From contig NZ_JBFJTH010000205.1 in assembly GCF_041625495.1 (NCBI RefSeq), forward strand, positions 1 to 5,801: a DNA stretch of 5,801 nt. Direction: 5' to 3'. Source of the DNA: Litorivivens sp041625495. Its GTDB lineage: Bacteria; Pseudomonadota; Gammaproteobacteria; Pseudomonadales; Spongiibacteraceae. How positions within the stretch are numbered: position 1 is the stretch's first letter; each line of letters opens with the position of its first letter. The position numbers and the translations under genes were made by a program. Below, piece by piece: positions 1-5,801 of this stretch. The notes beneath the pieces were generated by a model. That model did no database searches. It had not been told where the DNA came from and saw nothing but the letters and a program-made list of their open reading frames with translations.

Positions 1-17
1 CACCCGGGTCGTCGCCT

Positions 18-57
18 CAGAGATAGCGTACGCTCTGTTTTTAGAGATAGTCCTCTG
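18..57. repeat. Duplicated AGAGATAG / CTCTG inverted-repeat motif
   Basis: AGAGATAG occurs at 19-26 and again at 43-50, and each copy is followed by CTCTG (33-37 and 53-57). Each unit can fold, because CAGAG at 18-22 pairs with CTCTG at 33-37, and AGAG at 43-46 pairs with CTCT at 53-56. The first hairpin is followed directly by five T residues (38-42), so it resembles a short rho-independent terminator for a gene to the left. Its stem is only 5 bp, which is weak. The two AGAGATAG copies start exactly 24 bases apart, so they could also be a codon-level repeat in the tail of an upstream reading frame. Confidence 0.35.
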
Positions 58-174
58 GACACTCAATACCTGGGCTCGGTGTAGTTTTTGCTTGAGCTAA
101 CGATGCTGTATTGTAGACTTTCATTAAGGGCCTGAGCGCAGAAGTTGGAGCGACGAAAAGTGAGGCCGATAATC

Positions 175-180
175 GGGAAG
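175..180 (+). promoter_or_regulatory. Ribosome binding site for the TTG start
   Basis: The purine-rich GGGAAG ends five bases before the TTG at 186. It supports this unusual start codon. No other start codon lies in frame just upstream, and the next in-frame ATG would remove most of the signal peptide. Confidence 0.5.
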
Positions 181-185
181 CGATT

Positions 186-947
186 TTGAAAAAGCAGAAG
201 AGAATAGGTTATCAGCTGGCAGCAGCCCTAATGTTGGCGAGCCTGGCGCTCTCACTGCAGGCTGAACTCTATAAAATCGTCGACGAAGACGGCAATGTAA
301 CATTCAGTCAATTTCCACCGACTGAGAAAGTTGATGACGCCGCGGTAGAAAATATCACGCTGGAGGGAGCCAATGACGGTATGACGCCCCTCACTAAAAT
401 AGGTAGCATTCAGTTTTGCGGCGACATCGAGCTACCCAATAAAATTGACTACAGCGGCCAACCCGACCGCTTCATGAAAGAGCTTAACCGCAACCAGAAA
501 CGCTGGCAGCGGCGCCTCAGTGCCCTGGAAAAACAAACCCAGGATGCGCTGCGCAATCAACAGCGCTACAACCGCTACCCATACCGCGATGACAGCTACC
601 GCAACCGGCAGAAGCTAGAACAATTTCAACGCCAAGAAAACAATATCAGACAGATCCGAGATCTGCGCTGCGCAATGAATTGGGCCGACAACCGAGAAAA
701 AGACCTGATTGAGTACCGAACAGAAAGTCACGCGGAGCTCGAGCGTCTCGAGCGGGTGCAGGGCGCGCTACTGTCACAAATGCATCAGGCATGTGGTGAC
801 GAACCCCGTTTTGACCCCAGCGACCAAGGTGCGCGATTGCGTCTGGACACCTGGCAGGAATGCAGCACTCGGTATCAGCAGGATTTGCGCCAGGTATCGC
901 GCCAGCTGCAGAAAGTATCACGCTCCATTTCGGATACAAGCCGCTAG
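186..947 (+). CDS. Secreted DUF4124-domain protein with helical C-terminal region
   Basis: The product has 253 residues and starts with TTG. Residues 1-26 form a Sec signal peptide: basic MKKQKR, then a hydrophobic stretch 11-24, with likely cleavage after A26. Mature residues 28-45 read LYKIVDEDGNVTFSQFPP, the typical opening of DUF4124, a small domain common in gammaproteobacterial envelope proteins and without an assigned reaction. From about residue 96 to 190 the chain is rich in Q, R, E and N and looks helical, perhaps coiled coil, with a Tyr/Arg-rich patch around 127-141. Four cysteines (78, 162, 203, 226) lie in the exported part and could form disulfides. No catalytic motif is visible. 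The gene stands alone on its strand and converges on the pilin gene. A periplasmic location is inferred; the function is unknown. Confidence 0.85.
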   Translation: MKKQKRIGYQLAAALMLASLALSLQAELYKIVDEDGNVTFSQFPPTEKVDDAAVENITLEGANDGMTPLTKIGSIQFCGDIELPNKIDYSGQPDRFMKELNRNQKRWQRRLSALEKQTQDALRNQQRYNRYPYRDDSYRNRQKLEQFQRQENNIRQIRDLRCAMNWADNREKDLIEYRTESHAELERLERVQGALLSQMHQACGDEPRFDPSDQGARLRLDTWQECSTRYQQDLRQVSRQLQKVSRSISDTSR

Positions 948-981
948 GCCGTGTCCTTAACTTAACTTTCCTTCCCGACCT

Positions 982-1013
982 CGCTATGCGCGTCTTACGA
1001 TACCCGCTATGCG
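982..1013. repeat. 9-bp direct repeat between convergent genes
   Basis: CGCTATGCG occurs at 982-990 and 1005-1013, with starts 23 bp apart, inside the 67-bp spacer between two convergent stop codons. The spacer holds no GC-rich hairpin followed by a T tract on either strand. The repeat is therefore not an obvious terminator and may be chance. Confidence 0.35.
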
Positions 1014-1014
1014 A

Positions 1015-1551
1015 CTAACGGCAGCGCAGCGGCAGATACTTGATATCCAGATCGGTGCGGTTTTCGCCGGCCGCTATCATTCCCGCGGGCACTTCATCGT
1101 AGCCGCAAATCCACGACACCGGGCTTGCGGGTGAGTCCTCCACGTAAACCGGCCTGATACTCAACACCTTGCCGTGCTGGGACTCGGGAAACTTGCGACC
1201 GAAGGTCAAATGCATCGCACCGCTTTTTACCGTAACCGATTGCAGATAGTTACCAATAATCTTGTCTGCATCGGGCATACCCGCCGCTTTGTTATTTGGC
1301 GCAAACTTGCCCGATGCACGTAAGCTGGCTTCCAGTGGCAGCTTGTAGACATCGACCAGCTCAACCGATTCCACTACCTGTTTCTGGATAGTGCGGTAAC
1401 CCGAGGCGGGTACCGCCAGCGTTGCCAGAATGGCGACAACCGCCAACACCACCAACATTTCCAGCAAAGTAAAACCGCGCAGATGCGCCGCACGAAAACA
1501 TTGGACGCGACGGTGAACTGGCTGAATAGTGAGGGGGTTACTTGGGGTCAT
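1015..1551 (-). CDS. Type IV pilin-like protein (PilA-type prepilin)
   Basis: With the ATG at 1551 the product is 178 residues: a 26-residue leader ending in RG, then a mature chain of 152. The class III prepilin signal is clear. G26 precedes F27, the sequence continues FTLLEMLVVLAVVAILATLAVPA, and glutamate is at mature position 5. The rest follows the pilin plan: a helix running into an alanine/asparagine-rich loop, strands around IIGNYLQSVTVKSGAMHLTFG, and a C-terminal loop between the cysteine of WICGY and the one in KYLPLRCR, the usual D-region disulfide. A prepilin peptidase would cleave it for assembly in a type IV pilus. The leader is longer than the under-ten residues usual in type IVa pilins. 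Upstream starts exist (TTG at 1584, ATG at 1653 inside queG) but lengthen it further. The gene lies 46 bp after queG and is probably co-transcribed. No other pilus gene is visible, so major or minor pilin cannot be decided. Confidence 0.85.
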   Translation of the reverse strand: MTPSNPLTIQPVHRRVQCFRAAHLRGFTLLEMLVVLAVVAILATLAVPASGYRTIQKQVVESVELVDVYKLPLEASLRASGKFAPNNKAAGMPDADKIIGNYLQSVTVKSGAMHLTFGRKFPESQHGKVLSIRPVYVEDSPASPVSWICGYDEVPAGMIAAGENRTDLDIKYLPLRCR

Positions 1552-1597
1552 CCTGAACCACGCTATCTGCTGTCGATTAGCCAAGCTTACTACACCC

Positions 1598-2662
1598 TCA
1601 GCCTTCGCGCTGCCGTGCCAGAGCCCAACGAATATGCGCCTCCACCATGGCATCTACCTGCGGTAGACGCGCCTGCAACGCTGCAATAATCGCCGGATTT
1701 CTCGGCGCGTTGCCCAGCGCCACCGCCAAGTTTCGAAGCCAGCGCTGGTAGCCGATCCGGCGGATCGCCGACCCCTGAGTATTGCGATCAAAATCTGCTT
1801 CACTCCACTGGAACAATGACAGCAGGTCTGCGCTATCCAATTGATGGCGCGGTTTGAAGTCTGACTCTATCGTGGGTTGTGAAAACTTGTTCCACGGGCA
1901 CACCAGCTGGCAATCGTCACATCCGAACACCCGGTTACCCATCAACGGCCGCAGTTCTTCCGGAATTGCACCTTTGAGCTCAATGGTCAGATAAGAAATA
2001 CAGCGCCTGGCATCTACTTGGAAAGGCGCCACAATGGCACCGGTAGGGCAGTCCGTAAGACAGGACGTGCAGGTACCACAGTGCAGGCTCGACTGCGGCT
2101 GATCGACTGGCAATGGCAGATCGGTGTAGATTTCCCCGAGAAAAAACCAGGAACCCGCCTTCGGATTGATGAGCATGCTGTTTTTGCCGATCCAGCCCAA
2201 CCCTGCTTTTTCTGCAAATCCCCGCTCCAACACCGGCGCGCTATCGACAAAGGCGCGGCTATGCTCACCGCCATGCGATTTTATCCGCTCGGCAATTGTC
2301 GCCAGTCGCTTGCGAATCAGCTTGTGGTAGTCACGGCCCAGGGCGTAGCGGGAGATATATGCTTTCTCAGGCTGATCCAGCAGATCTCCGGTATTGGGCT
2401 CATCGGGGAAGTAATCCATTCGGAAGCTGATCACCCGCAGCGTGTCCGGCACCAGCGCAGCCGGCTCCGCACGCAACCCGGCGCGCTCCGCCATATAAGT
2501 CATCTCGCCGTGATAATCCTTTGCCAGCCACTGCTTCAGCCGCTGGGCATGCACACCGATGTCCGCATCGGTGATGCCCACTTGCTGGAAACCCAGCTCT
2601 TCACCCCAGCGACGGATCGCACCGGCCAGATGAGTCAGATCTGTTTGAGGAATAGTAGACAT
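1598..2662 (-). CDS. queG: Epoxyqueuosine reductase QueG
   Basis: QueG reduces epoxyqueuosine to queuosine in the anticodon wobble position of tRNAs for Asp, Asn, His and Tyr, using cobalamin and two [4Fe-4S] clusters in the cytoplasm. The 354-residue product matches the family throughout. It has the N-terminal LGFQQVGITDAD (23-34), ISRYALGRDYHK (103-114) and FVDSAPVLER (138-147) with the conserved aspartate D140. Cluster cysteines are C195, C198, C201, C205 and C221, C248, C251, C255, within HCGTCTSCLTDCPTGA and GCDDCQLVCPWN. A short HEAT-like tail follows (about 298-354). The start at 2662 is chosen because MSTIPQTDLTHLAG aligns with known N termini. The frame stays open to 2758, but that would overlap the divergent nnr gene. 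The protein ends about 25 residues earlier than E. coli QueG (379 residues), with no sign of frameshift. Confidence 0.96.
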   Translation of the reverse strand: MSTIPQTDLTHLAGAIRRWGEELGFQQVGITDADIGVHAQRLKQWLAKDYHGEMTYMAERAGLRAEPAALVPDTLRVISFRMDYFPDEPNTGDLLDQPEKAYISRYALGRDYHKLIRKRLATIAERIKSHGGEHSRAFVDSAPVLERGFAEKAGLGWIGKNSMLINPKAGSWFFLGEIYTDLPLPVDQPQSSLHCGTCTSCLTDCPTGAIVAPFQVDARRCISYLTIELKGAIPEELRPLMGNRVFGCDDCQLVCPWNKFSQPTIESDFKPRHQLDSADLLSLFQWSEADFDRNTQGSAIRRIGYQRWLRNLAVALGNAPRNPAIIAALQARLPQVDAMVEAHIRWALARQREG

Positions 2663-2726
2663 GGGGCTCGTGGCGGCAATAGCGCATGCGTTAAGATAGC
2701 GCCATTCTGCCAGATCGAGAGTGTTC
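2663..2726. promoter_or_regulatory. Divergent queG / nnr promoter region
   Basis: This 64-bp spacer separates two divergent start codons, so both transcripts probably begin in or near it. It contains the perfect palindrome CGCATGCG at 2683-2690. Beside it, TAAGAT at 2692-2697 is a four-of-six match to a -10 box for nnr. On the other strand TATCTT at 2694-2699 is a similar match for queG. No good -35 box is seen for either. The location is supported; the individual boxes are guesses. Confidence 0.45.
2717..2721 (+). promoter_or_regulatory. Ribosome binding site deciding the nnr start
   Basis: GAGAG at 2717-2721 ends five bases before the ATG at 2727. The in-frame GTG at 2721 overlaps this motif and would leave no usable spacing, so the ATG two codons later is preferred. 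Confidence 0.55.
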
Positions 2727-4214
2727 ATGCTTCGTTGCAGCGACAATCTTCCCACCACGCTCTATACCGCCGAGCAAGTCCGCGCCCTCGATGCCTGCGT
2801 TATTGAACAGCACGGCGTCCCAGGCATTCAGTTGATGCTCAAAGCCAGCCGCGCCCTGCTTTCAACATTGGAAATTCAATGGCCCGATTGCCGAGAGCTG
2901 CAGGTGTTTTGCGGCAAGGGCAACAATGCCGGCGATGCCTACCTGCTGGCGGCACTGGCCATCGAGCGCGATTACAAGGTGCAGCTGTGGCAGGTTGGCG
3001 ACGTTCCCCAGCGCGGAGACGCGCTCGCCGCGCGTGAACGCGCCATCGCCGCTGGGGTTAGCGTGAAAGCCTGGCAGGGCGAGCAACCAACCAAGGGGGT
3101 CATCGTAGACGGCCTGCTAGGCACCGGTCTCCAGGGCGAGGTGCGACCGCGCTTCGCCGACGCCATTGGCGCCATTAATCGCAGTGGGCTGCCTGTGCTC
3201 GCTGTGGATGTGCCCTCAGGCTTGTGCTCCGATAGCGGTCAGATTCTCGGCGACGCGGTACACGCCAGCGTGACCGTGTGCTTTATCGGCCTAAAACGAG
3301 GCCTGTTTACCGGCGCCGCCGCCGACTGCGTTGGCCATTTGTACTTCAGCGATCTGGAAGCTCCCTCGACTGCCTACCAAAATCAGGTCCCGGCTGCCCG
3401 ACATTTACGACTGGACGATTGTCTCAGCGCGTTGCCCGCCCGTGCCCGCAGCGCTCACAAAGGACATTTTGGCCATGTGTTGATTGTCGGGGGGGACCAC
3501 GGCATGGGCGGTGCGATTATGCTGGCCGCCGCGGCGGCAGCGCGCTGTGGTGCCGGCTTGATCAGCTGCGCAACACGCGGCGAACACACCACCGCCCTGC
3601 TGGCGAACCGGCCGGAAGTCATGGTGCACGCGGTTGAAGCGCCAGCACAGCTCGAGCCGTTGCTGGCCAGAGCCAGCGTGGTCGTTATTGGCCCCGGCCT
3701 CGGCCAGAATGATTGGGGGCGCATGCTCCTCACGCGCACTCTGACTTTTAAGAAGCCAATCGTGCTCGACGCCGATGCACTCAACCTGCTCGGACCCAAA
3801 CCGACGCTGGCGCGCAATGTGCCTACCGTGATCACGCCACATCCGGGCGAAGCCGGACGGCTGCTTGATGTAGCCAGCACTACAGTTCAACGCGACCGCT
3901 TTGCAGCGGCGCAAGATCTGCACCTGCAAACCGGCGCCACCGTGCTGCTGAAGGGTGCCGGCACGGTCATCGCCGACAGCCAGGGCATTGCTGTGTGCAA
4001 CTACGGCAACCCGGGCATGGCCAGCGGCGGTATGGGCGATGTGCTCAGCGGCGTAATAGGCGCGCTGCTGGCCCAACAGCTAAGCCCAGGCGAGGCAACT
4101 TGTCTTGCAGCCTGCGCCCATGGTGCTGCCGCCGACCTTGCGGCACAAAACGGAGAGCGCGGCCTGCTGGCCAGCGACGTTATCGACCACTTAAGGAATG
4201 TGCTGAATCCGTGA
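2727..4214 (+). CDS. nnr: Bifunctional NAD(P)HX epimerase / ADP-dependent dehydratase Nnr
   Basis: Nnr repairs hydrated NADH and NADPH. The N-terminal domain epimerises the R and S hydrates, and the C-terminal domain dehydrates S-NAD(P)HX using ADP. The product has 495 residues, close to the family norm. The epimerase half (about 10-225) shows GKGNNAGD at 63-70, VDGLLGTGL at 127-135 and AVDVPSGL at 159-166. The ribokinase-like half starts near HKGHFGHV (244-251) and carries GGDHGMGGA (255-263), GPGLG (322-326), LDADALN (347-353), HPGE (372-375), LKGAGT (408-413) and GMASGGMGDVLSG (430-442), with the catalytic aspartate D438. In the epimerase half GDA and KASRA replace the more usual GDG and RAGRA. 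The stop TGA shares one base with the tsaE ATG. Confidence 0.96.
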   Translation: MLRCSDNLPTTLYTAEQVRALDACVIEQHGVPGIQLMLKASRALLSTLEIQWPDCRELQVFCGKGNNAGDAYLLAALAIERDYKVQLWQVGDVPQRGDALAARERAIAAGVSVKAWQGEQPTKGVIVDGLLGTGLQGEVRPRFADAIGAINRSGLPVLAVDVPSGLCSDSGQILGDAVHASVTVCFIGLKRGLFTGAAADCVGHLYFSDLEAPSTAYQNQVPAARHLRLDDCLSALPARARSAHKGHFGHVLIVGGDHGMGGAIMLAAAAAARCGAGLISCATRGEHTTALLANRPEVMVHAVEAPAQLEPLLARASVVVIGPGLGQNDWGRMLLTRTLTFKKPIVLDADALNLLGPKPTLARNVPTVITPHPGEAGRLLDVASTTVQRDRFAAAQDLHLQTGATVLLKGAGTVIADSQGIAVCNYGNPGMASGGMGDVLSGVIGALLAQQLSPGEATCLAACAHGAAADLAAQNGERGLLASDVIDHLRNVLNP

Positions 4215-4672
4215 TGCAGTATCTTGCTAATGAAGCCGCCACTGTCGCCGCCGGCGAGCGCCTTGGCCATGCGGCCCAGCCAGGCACCGTGTTATTTCTT
4301 GAGGGCGACCTTGGCGCGGGCAAAACCACGTTTTGTCGCGGTTTCCTCCGCGCTTTTCGCTATTCAGGAGCGGTTAAAAGTCCAACCTACACACTGGTGG
4401 AACCTTACGAGTTGTCGGCGGGTCTTATCTATCATTTTGACCTTTACCGATTGGGCGATCCGGAAGAACTCGAATATATGGGAATTCGCGATTATATTGG
4501 CAACCACAGCATTTGCCTGATCGAGTGGCCAGAACGTGGCGTCGGAGTTTTGCCTACCCCCGACATACGGGTTAGGATTGAAACCGATGGCAGCGCACGC
4601 ACACTGCAGATTGAATCAGCATCGGCACTCGGTGAGCGCATTGCTCAACGCTATCAGGCAGACGAGAGATAA
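4214..4672 (+). CDS. tsaE: tRNA t6A biosynthesis ATPase TsaE
   Basis: TsaE is the ATPase that works with TsaB and TsaD in the cytoplasm to put threonylcarbamoyl on A37 of ANN-decoding tRNAs. The product has 152 residues, the usual size. Walker A GDLGAGKTT lies at 31-39, followed by VKSPTYTLVEPY (54-65), YHFDLYRL (73-80), DPEELEYMGIRDY (82-94) and IEWPERG (103-109), all family hallmarks. The ATG at 4214 overlaps the nnr stop by one base. A GTG one codon earlier (4211) is a possible start. AAGGA at 4193-4197 lies 16 bases before the ATG, which is too far for a strong site, so translation probably depends on ribosomes finishing nnr. Confidence 0.96.
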   Translation: MQYLANEAATVAAGERLGHAAQPGTVLFLEGDLGAGKTTFCRGFLRAFRYSGAVKSPTYTLVEPYELSAGLIYHFDLYRLGDPEELEYMGIRDYIGNHSICLIEWPERGVGVLPTPDIRVRIETDGSARTLQIESASALGERIAQRYQADER

Positions 4673-5801
4673 TGAAAAAAACGTATAGCCTGCTGGTTCT
4701 CTTCATTGCATTTGTCATGAGTGCGGCGAGCTTTGCTGCCGACGTACGCGACGTGCGCTTATGGCGAGCCCCCGATCACACCCGAGTCGTTTTCGATTTA
4801 AGCCGCCCGGCCGACTACCAGGTATTTCAGCTTAACGATCCAGAGCGTCTGGTGGTCGACATCCAGAAGACCAACCTGAAAAAGCTGCCATCCAACCTCG
4901 ACTTCCAGGACACCCCAGTGAGCCGAATGCGGCACGGCGTGCGTAATGGGGGCGACCTACGCGTGGTGTTCGACCTGAGCCAGCAGGTCAAAGTGCGCAG
5001 CTTCATGCTCAAAGCCAGCGGCGAACTGCACGATCGTCTGGTAATCGACTTCCACGAAAAGGAAAAGCAGGCCCGAACCGTTAAAAAAGCGGTGGACATC
5101 ACCAGCGACCGGCGCCCCGTCGTGATAGCCATCGACGCCGGCCACGGCGGTGAAGATCCCGGCGCTATTGGCCCCGGTCGTCTCTATGAAAAACATGTGG
5201 TACTGGAGATCGCCAAGGAATTACAACGGCTGTTCAACACCACCAAGGGTTACAAGGCCGAGCTCGTGCGCACCGGCGACTACTATGTCGGCCTGCGCCA
5301 ACGCCGGGATATCGCTCGGAAAATGCAGGCAGACCTGTTTGTCTCCGTGCATGCTGACGCGTTCACCAACGCCAAAGCGTCAGGCAGCTCGGTCTACGCC
5401 CTATCCCAGCGCGGCGCCACCAGCGCCTCGGCGGCTTTTCTGGCGAGAACGGAGAATGATTCAGACTTGGTGGGCGGGGTAAGCCTGTCAGATAAAGACG
5501 ACATTCTCGCCGGTGTACTGACCGACCTGTCCATGACCGCCAGCCTGGACGCCAGCCTCAGAATTGGCAGCAATGTTTTGAGCGAGATGGGGCAGATGTC
5601 AAAACTGCACAGCCGCCGGGTGGAACAAGCCGCCTTCGCTGTGCTGAAATCCCCCGATATCCCCTCCATCTTGGTGGAAACAGGGTTTATCTCCAACCCC
5701 GGCGAAGCCAAGAATCTGGCAACCAACTGGTATCGGGCAAAAATGGCGCGGGCCATCTTCAACGGCATCGACAACCACTTCAAGCGCAGCCCACCGCCCG
5801 A
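4672..5801 (+). CDS. amiB: N-acetylmuramoyl-L-alanine amidase AmiB (3' end missing)
   Basis: This periplasmic zinc amidase cuts the lactyl-peptide bond of peptidoglycan during daughter-cell separation. The window shows 376 residues with no stop. A signal peptide (1-22, cleavage near SFA-A) lacks a twin-arginine pair, so export by Sec is likely, as for E. coli AmiB. An AMIN domain (about 24-130) for septal targeting is followed by a charged linker and Amidase_3 (about 149-370). Expected zinc ligands are H158 (DAGHGG), E173 (YEKH) and H227 (SVHAD); the catalytic glutamate is E336 (VETGF). Residues 248-310, including SDLVGG (264-269), form the insertion that in AmiB/AmiC relatives blocks the active site until an EnvC- or NlpD-type activator binds. 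The ATG overlaps the tsaE stop by one base (TAATG). The visible part ends in a PPP linker; Pseudomonas-type homologues continue into LysM. AmiC is the alternative name, but gene order favours AmiB. Confidence 0.95.
   Translation, partial: MKKTYSLLVLFIAFVMSAASFAADVRDVRLWRAPDHTRVVFDLSRPADYQVFQLNDPERLVVDIQKTNLKKLPSNLDFQDTPVSRMRHGVRNGGDLRVVFDLSQQVKVRSFMLKASGELHDRLVIDFHEKEKQARTVKKAVDITSDRRPVVIAIDAGHGGEDPGAIGPGRLYEKHVVLEIAKELQRLFNTTKGYKAELVRTGDYYVGLRQRRDIARKMQADLFVSVHADAFTNAKASGSSVYALSQRGATSASAAFLARTENDSDLVGGVSLSDKDDILAGVLTDLSMTASLDASLRIGSNVLSEMGQMSKLHSRRVEQAAFAVLKSPDIPSILVETGFISNPGEAKNLATNWYRAKMARAIFNGIDNHFKRSPPP

Larger units (their letters stand above)
1..185. other. Upstream region without a proven gene
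   Basis: No complete gene fits here. Two forward frames are open from the window edge, one to the TAG at 82-84 and the other to the TAA near 98-100. One of them could be the tail of an upstream gene, but neither tail is recognisable. A poor sigma-70-like pair can be drawn upstream of the next gene, with TTGCTT at 88-93 and TGTAGA at 112-117 and an 18-bp gap. Each hexamer matches only about half of its consensus, so I do not call a promoter. The 5' untranslated region of the next gene probably lies in the second half of this stretch. Confidence 0.4.

Noticed and set aside
1..84. Possible C-terminal tail of an upstream forward gene ending at the TAG at 82-84
   Set aside because: A second forward frame is equally open and neither tail is recognisable, so no gene is called.
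2663..2758. 32-residue N-terminal extension of QueG
   Set aside because: It does not match known QueG N termini and would overlap the nnr start on the other strand; the ATG at 2662 fits family alignments.
2018..2806. Long forward open frame of 262 codons antisense to queG
   Set aside because: It lies opposite a complete, well-conserved queG and runs into nnr out of frame. The translation has no recognisable domain and many scattered cysteines and arginines typical of a shadow frame.
3405..4076. Reverse open frame of 223 codons antisense to nnr
   Set aside because: It mirrors the coding strand of nnr, where every catalytic motif of the family is intact; its own translation shows no domain.
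3995..4213. 5' extension of the tsaE frame inside nnr
   Set aside because: TsaE homologues start near the ATG at 4214. The extension is arginine-rich shadow sequence of the nnr C terminus.
4827..5783. Reverse open frames antisense to amiB
   Set aside because: They oppose an unbroken amidase with all metal ligands, and none carries a known domain.
1..5801. Search for a defence system, CRISPR array, insertion sequence or phage genes
   Set aside because: No regularly spaced repeats, transposase or integrase motifs, terminal inverted repeats or toxin-antitoxin pairs were seen. The recognisable gene content is housekeeping plus one pilin and one DUF4124 protein.

Overview
The window is ordinary chromosomal sequence from a gammaproteobacterium, of moderately high GC content by eye. 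The best evidence is the run queG / nnr-tsaE-amiB, with queG divergent from the other three. This matches the conserved E. coli and Pseudomonas neighbourhood, where mutL, miaA and hfq normally follow amiB. QueG, Nnr, TsaE and AmiB all resemble their enterobacterial and pseudomonad counterparts closely along their length. I cannot place the genus. No mobile element, CRISPR array, phage gene or tRNA/rRNA is visible.

Layout: positions 1-185 hold no gene I can prove, but they contain a small duplicated inverted-repeat motif. A TTG-started gene (186-947, +) encodes a secreted DUF4124-type protein with four cysteines and a long charged helical region. It converges on a type IV pilin-like gene (1015-1551, -), with 67 bp between the two stop codons and no convincing terminator. 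The pilin lies 46 bp downstream of queG (1598-2662, -) and is probably transcribed with it. A 64-bp spacer separates queG from the divergent operon nnr (2727-4214), tsaE (4214-4672) and amiB (4672 onward, cut by the window end). Both operon junctions share a single base between stop and start, which suggests translational coupling.

Functions: QueG completes the queuosine modification and TsaE helps make t6A, so two tRNA-modification genes flank the metabolite-repair enzyme Nnr. AmiB splits septal peptidoglycan in the periplasm. The operon is therefore a functional mixture, as in other gammaproteobacteria. The accessory content is limited to the DUF4124 protein and the orphan pilin. I found no evidence of a new multi-gene system. 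The points most worth a second look are the unusual prepilin leader, the cysteine pattern of the DUF4124 protein and the substitutions in the Nnr epimerase motifs.
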